Source: Tannerella sp. (GTDB lineage Bacteria; Bacteroidota; Bacteroidia; Bacteroidales; Tannerellaceae). From it: a stretch of 8,339 nt of DNA. Where the stretch lies: positions 1-8,339 of the forward strand of contig JAITMT010000214.1 in the NCBI GenBank assembly GCA_031277235.1. The letters run 5' to 3'. The notes below the pieces were generated by a model. That model was not told where the DNA came from and ran no database searches. It saw nothing but the letters and a program-made list of their open reading frames with translations. Positions 6,822 to 8,339 of the stretch are shown piece after piece (within the stretch, counting starts at the first letter, position 1; every line of letters starts with the position of its first letter). The position numbers and the translations under genes were made by a program.

Positions 6822-8339
6822 TTATTCAGTCTGTTGATTATCAGCCGGTACTTCCACGTAATAAGCCGGAATCCGGTGTCCCCACCACAGTTGGCGACTG
6901 ATGTTCCAATCCTTGATGTTTTCCATCCAGTGCCGGTAAATATTTTTGAACTTGTCGGGTACAAACTTGATAATATCCTCTTCCACAGCGTCCAGCGCAG
7001 GTTTGGCAAGGTCTTCCATTTTCAGCCACCATTGCATCGAAAGTTTCGGTTCGATGGCAACGCCAGTGCGTTCGGAAAAGCCGACTTTGTTGGTGTACGG
7101 TTCGATTTTCTCCAAAAGTCCCGCTTCTTCCAGGTCTTTTTCAATCTTTTTGCGACACTCGAAACGGTCCATTCCGGCGTACATGGCGCCGTTTTCGTTT
7201 AGCGTGCCGTTATCGTTGAAAATGTCAATCGCAGGCAAATTGTATTTTTCGCCGAGCATGTAGTCGTTGATGTCGTGCGCAGGCGTAACCTTGAGGCAAC
7301 CCGTACCAAACTCCATGTCAACGTATTCGTCCTCAATCACGGGGATTTCGCGGTTGACGAGGGGGACGATGACCCGTTTCCCTTTTAACCATGCCGTTTT
7401 CGGATTGTTGGGGTTGATGCACATTGCCGTGTCGCCCATGATGGTTTCGGGGCGGGTTGTGGCGACGATGCAGAAGCCCCCCCCTGCCCCCGAAGTAGCC
7501 CCCCCAAGCCCCCCCAAAGGGGGGGATGTTTGGATAAGTGCAGTTTTGATACGTTCCAATACATTATCAGAGTTTCCTAGAACTTCTTCATTGGAAAATC
7601 TTATCACATTGAAACCCAAATCATTTAATATCTGTGTTCTTATTTTGTCGTATTCGGCAGCATTAGGTTCATTATGGTAATCGCCATCAACTTCAATGAT
7701 TAATTTTTTTTTCAAACAAACAAAATCAACAATAAAATCGCTTATAATATGCTGTTTTCTAAATCTTACGTCAAGATTTTTTCTGCGTAACATCTCCCAA
7801 AGTGCGCTTTCCGCTTCCGTCGAAAACCGGCGCATATTCTGTGCAAACTCTTTCAACAATCCATAATTAACAGGATTTGCCGTGAAATAACCGTATTTAG
7901 CCTCCCCTAACCCCTCCGAAGGAGGGGAAAGTTCCTCCCCTTCGGAGAGGTTAGGAGGGGCTACATCCCCCCCTTTGGGGGGGCTTGGGGGGGCTACTAT
8001 ATATCTGAGGTAGTACAATTTCCCTTGCTGTTCCCTATGTATCACTTCCTCGTCGCTCAACGCCGTTAATGCCTGCGGATCCCAATTCACCATGCGCACG
8101 CCGCGGTAGATTTTGCCTTTATCGTATAAATCGCAAAACACCTTAATCACTGATTCCGAGCGTTTTTCGTCCATGGTGAAACAAGTTCTGTCCCAATCGC
8201 ACGAGCAACCGAGTTTTTTCAACTGTTCGAGGATGATTCCGCCGTGTTTGTGCGTCCAGTCCCAGGCATGTTTCAGAAATTCTTCGCGTGAGAGGTCGCT
8301 TTTTTGGATACCTTCGGCGGCAAGTTTGGCAACTACTTT
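6822..8339 (-). CDS. valS: Valyl-tRNA synthetase, N-terminal part with inserted DUF559 domain; 5' end outside window
   Basis: The frame is open from the right edge, so the true start and the HIGH motif lie outside. An internal TTG at 8222 is not the start, since ValRS sequence (REEFLKHAWDWTHKHGGII, then LGCSCDWDRTCFT) continues across it. Next come GVRMVNWDPQALTALSDEEV and LYYLRYIV. There the protein is interrupted by about 170 foreign residues before resuming at FCIVATTRPETIMGDTAM, the core of the CP1 editing domain that clears Thr-tRNA(Val). VTPAHDINDY, VGFSERTGVAIEPKLSMQWW and the Rossmann motif ISRQLWWGHRIPAYY follow. The ORF stops at EVPADNQQTE, just before the point where an intact ValRS would continue into the segment found at 5390. 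Known ValRS blocks on both sides seem complete, so the fragment may fold and pair with the C-terminal part. Whether it edits normally is open. Confidence 0.92.
   Translation of the reverse strand, partial: KVVAKLAAEGIQKSDLSREEFLKHAWDWTHKHGGIILEQLKKLGCSCDWDRTCFTMDEKRSESVIKVFCDLYDKGKIYRGVRMVNWDPQALTALSDEEVIHREQQGKLYYLRYIVAPPSPPKGGDVAPPNLSEGEELSPPSEGLGEAKYGYFTANPVNYGLLKEFAQNMRRFSTEAESALWEMLRRKNLDVRFRKQHIISDFIVDFVCLKKKLIIEVDGDYHNEPNAAEYDKIRTQILNDLGFNVIRFSNEEVLGNSDNVLERIKTALIQTSPPLGGLGGATSGAGGGFCIVATTRPETIMGDTAMCINPNNPKTAWLKGKRVIVPLVNREIPVIEDEYVDMEFGTGCLKVTPAHDINDYMLGEKYNLPAIDIFNDNGTLNENGAMYAGMDRFECRKKIEKDLEEAGLLEKIEPYTNKVGFSERTGVAIEPKLSMQWWLKMEDLAKPALDAVEEDIIKFVPDKFKNIYRHWMENIKDWNISRQLWWGHRIPAYYVEVPADNQQTE
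7494..7529. repeat. Left arm of perfect 36-bp inverted repeat (C7/G7 tracts)
   Basis: The arm reads A-GTAG-C7-AAG-C7-AAA-G7-ATGT and is the exact reverse complement of 7963-7998. Within the arm C7 (7509-7515) and G7 (7519-7525) form a hairpin with an AAA loop. In the minus-strand valS frame it encodes SPPLGGLGGAT. Confidence 0.9.
7539..7871 (-). other. DUF559 domain (PD-(D/E)XK-like endonuclease) embedded in ValRS
   Basis: About 111 residues, encoded in the valS frame, match the DUF559 pattern in order: STEAESALWEMLRR, RFRKQHIISDFIVDFVCL, KLIIEVDGDYHN, YDKIRTQILNDLGFNVIRFS and NEEVLGNSDNVLERI. DUF559 belongs to the Vsr-like restriction-endonuclease-fold group. The candidate catalytic residues are present: the helix Glu in TEAE, Asp of IVDF (codon 7727-7725), Glu and Asp of IEVDG (codons from 7694 and 7688) and the His of DGDYH. 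No stop codon or frameshift disrupts it. Such domains often occur as small free-standing proteins in Bacteroidota; finding one fused inside an essential enzyme is unusual. Cutting activity is not shown by sequence alone, and internal initiation at the ATG near 7835 cannot be excluded. Confidence 0.88.
7901..7960. repeat. Imperfect 29-bp palindrome of CCTCCCC/GGAGGGG units
   Basis: The arms 7901-7929 and 7932-7960 are complementary at 24 of 29 positions around a 2-nt centre. The left arm holds its own perfect hairpin, CCCCTCC-GAA-GGAGGGG (7911-7927). It abuts the right 36-bp arm and resembles it in design but not in exact sequence. On the minus strand it encodes the linker PPNLSEGEELSPPSEGLGEA. 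Confidence 0.75.
7963..7998. repeat. Right arm of perfect 36-bp inverted repeat (C7/G7 tracts)
   Basis: The arm reads ACAT-C7-TTT-G7-CTT-G7-CTAC-T, perfectly complementary to 7494-7529. It too has an internal C7/G7 hairpin with a TTT loop. In the valS frame it encodes APPSPPKGGDV, immediately after LRYIV of the synthetase. Confidence 0.9.

Larger units (their letters stand above)
7494..7998. mobile_element. Inverted-repeat-bounded segment carrying a DUF559 domain, in frame within valS
   Basis: This 505-bp segment is bounded by perfect 36-bp inverted repeats (7494-7529 and 7963-7998) and contains a DUF559 domain plus a second palindrome. Additional G/C-rich bases at 7477-7493 appear to belong to the same foreign sequence, giving about 172 foreign codons in all. 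It has no transposase and no clear target-site duplication. It reads through in the valS frame and lies where the editing domain should have a short loop. It may move by nuclease-driven gene conversion or a helper in trans; that is inference. Confidence 0.6.

Noticed and set aside
5391..6824. Sequencing frameshift as the cause of the split valS
   Set aside because: The halves are separated by a complete 1.4-kb gene with full motifs, and both junctions have clean stop and start codons.
7479..7994. Intein in ValRS
   Set aside because: There is no N-terminal Cys/Ser at the splice point, no terminal His-Asn pair, and no intein blocks; the insert is only linkers plus DUF559.
7477..7998. CRISPR array
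   Set aside because: The repeats are G/C palindromes in inverted orientation around a coding domain, with no regular spacers.
8220..8222. TTG as the start of the valS N-terminal ORF
   Set aside because: The upstream 39 codons are in frame and encode clear ValRS sequence, so the gene continues past the window edge.

Overview
The window looks like chromosomal DNA from a member of the Bacteroidota, probably Bacteroidales. Three things suggest this. The two upstream regions carry the Bacteroidota -7 promoter motif TAnnTTTG and lack Shine-Dalgarno sequences. The protein families (a DUF6340-like lipoprotein, a Tat-signal TIM-barrel protein, a Bacteroidota-style ValRS) fit that phylum. G/C-tract palindromes of the kind scattered through Bacteroidota genomes are present, here with a DUF559 nuclease-like domain.

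Layout. At the left edge a GatB/YqeY-domain gene (minus strand, cut by the window) and a Gfo/Idh/MocA oxidoreductase gene (477-1643, plus strand) diverge from a 270-bp AT-rich promoter region. A 405-bp convergent intergenic region (1644-2048) holds a small element with 19-bp terminal inverted repeats, a short palindromic repeat and terminator-like hairpins. From there to the right edge everything is on the minus strand and tightly packed with gaps of 3, 12, 4 and 5 nt, consistent with one transcript. Read in the direction of transcription the order is valS N-terminal part (5' end outside the window), an RNA ligase gene, valS C-terminal part, a Tat-signal sugar-phosphate-isomerase-like protein and a DUF6340-like lipoprotein.

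The main point of interest is valyl-tRNA synthetase, which has been invaded twice. First, an approximately 0.5-kb segment bounded by perfect 36-bp inverted repeats and encoding a complete DUF559 (PD-(D/E)XK-like) domain sits in frame inside the CP1 editing domain, at what should be a beta-hairpin loop just before the conserved ATTRPET motif. Second, the synthetase is cut into two ORFs after WWGHRIPAY. An intact 471-aa ATP-dependent RNA ligase of the DraRnl (DRB0094) type, with an N-terminal OB-fold resembling tRNA-binding domains, lies between the halves. No conserved ValRS block appears lost at either site, and both halves and the ligase share one reading frame.

The simplest inference is a two-subunit ValRS co-translated with an RNA repair ligase. 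Whether the ligase is a passenger, a tRNA-repair partner or part of the synthetase complex cannot be decided from the sequence.
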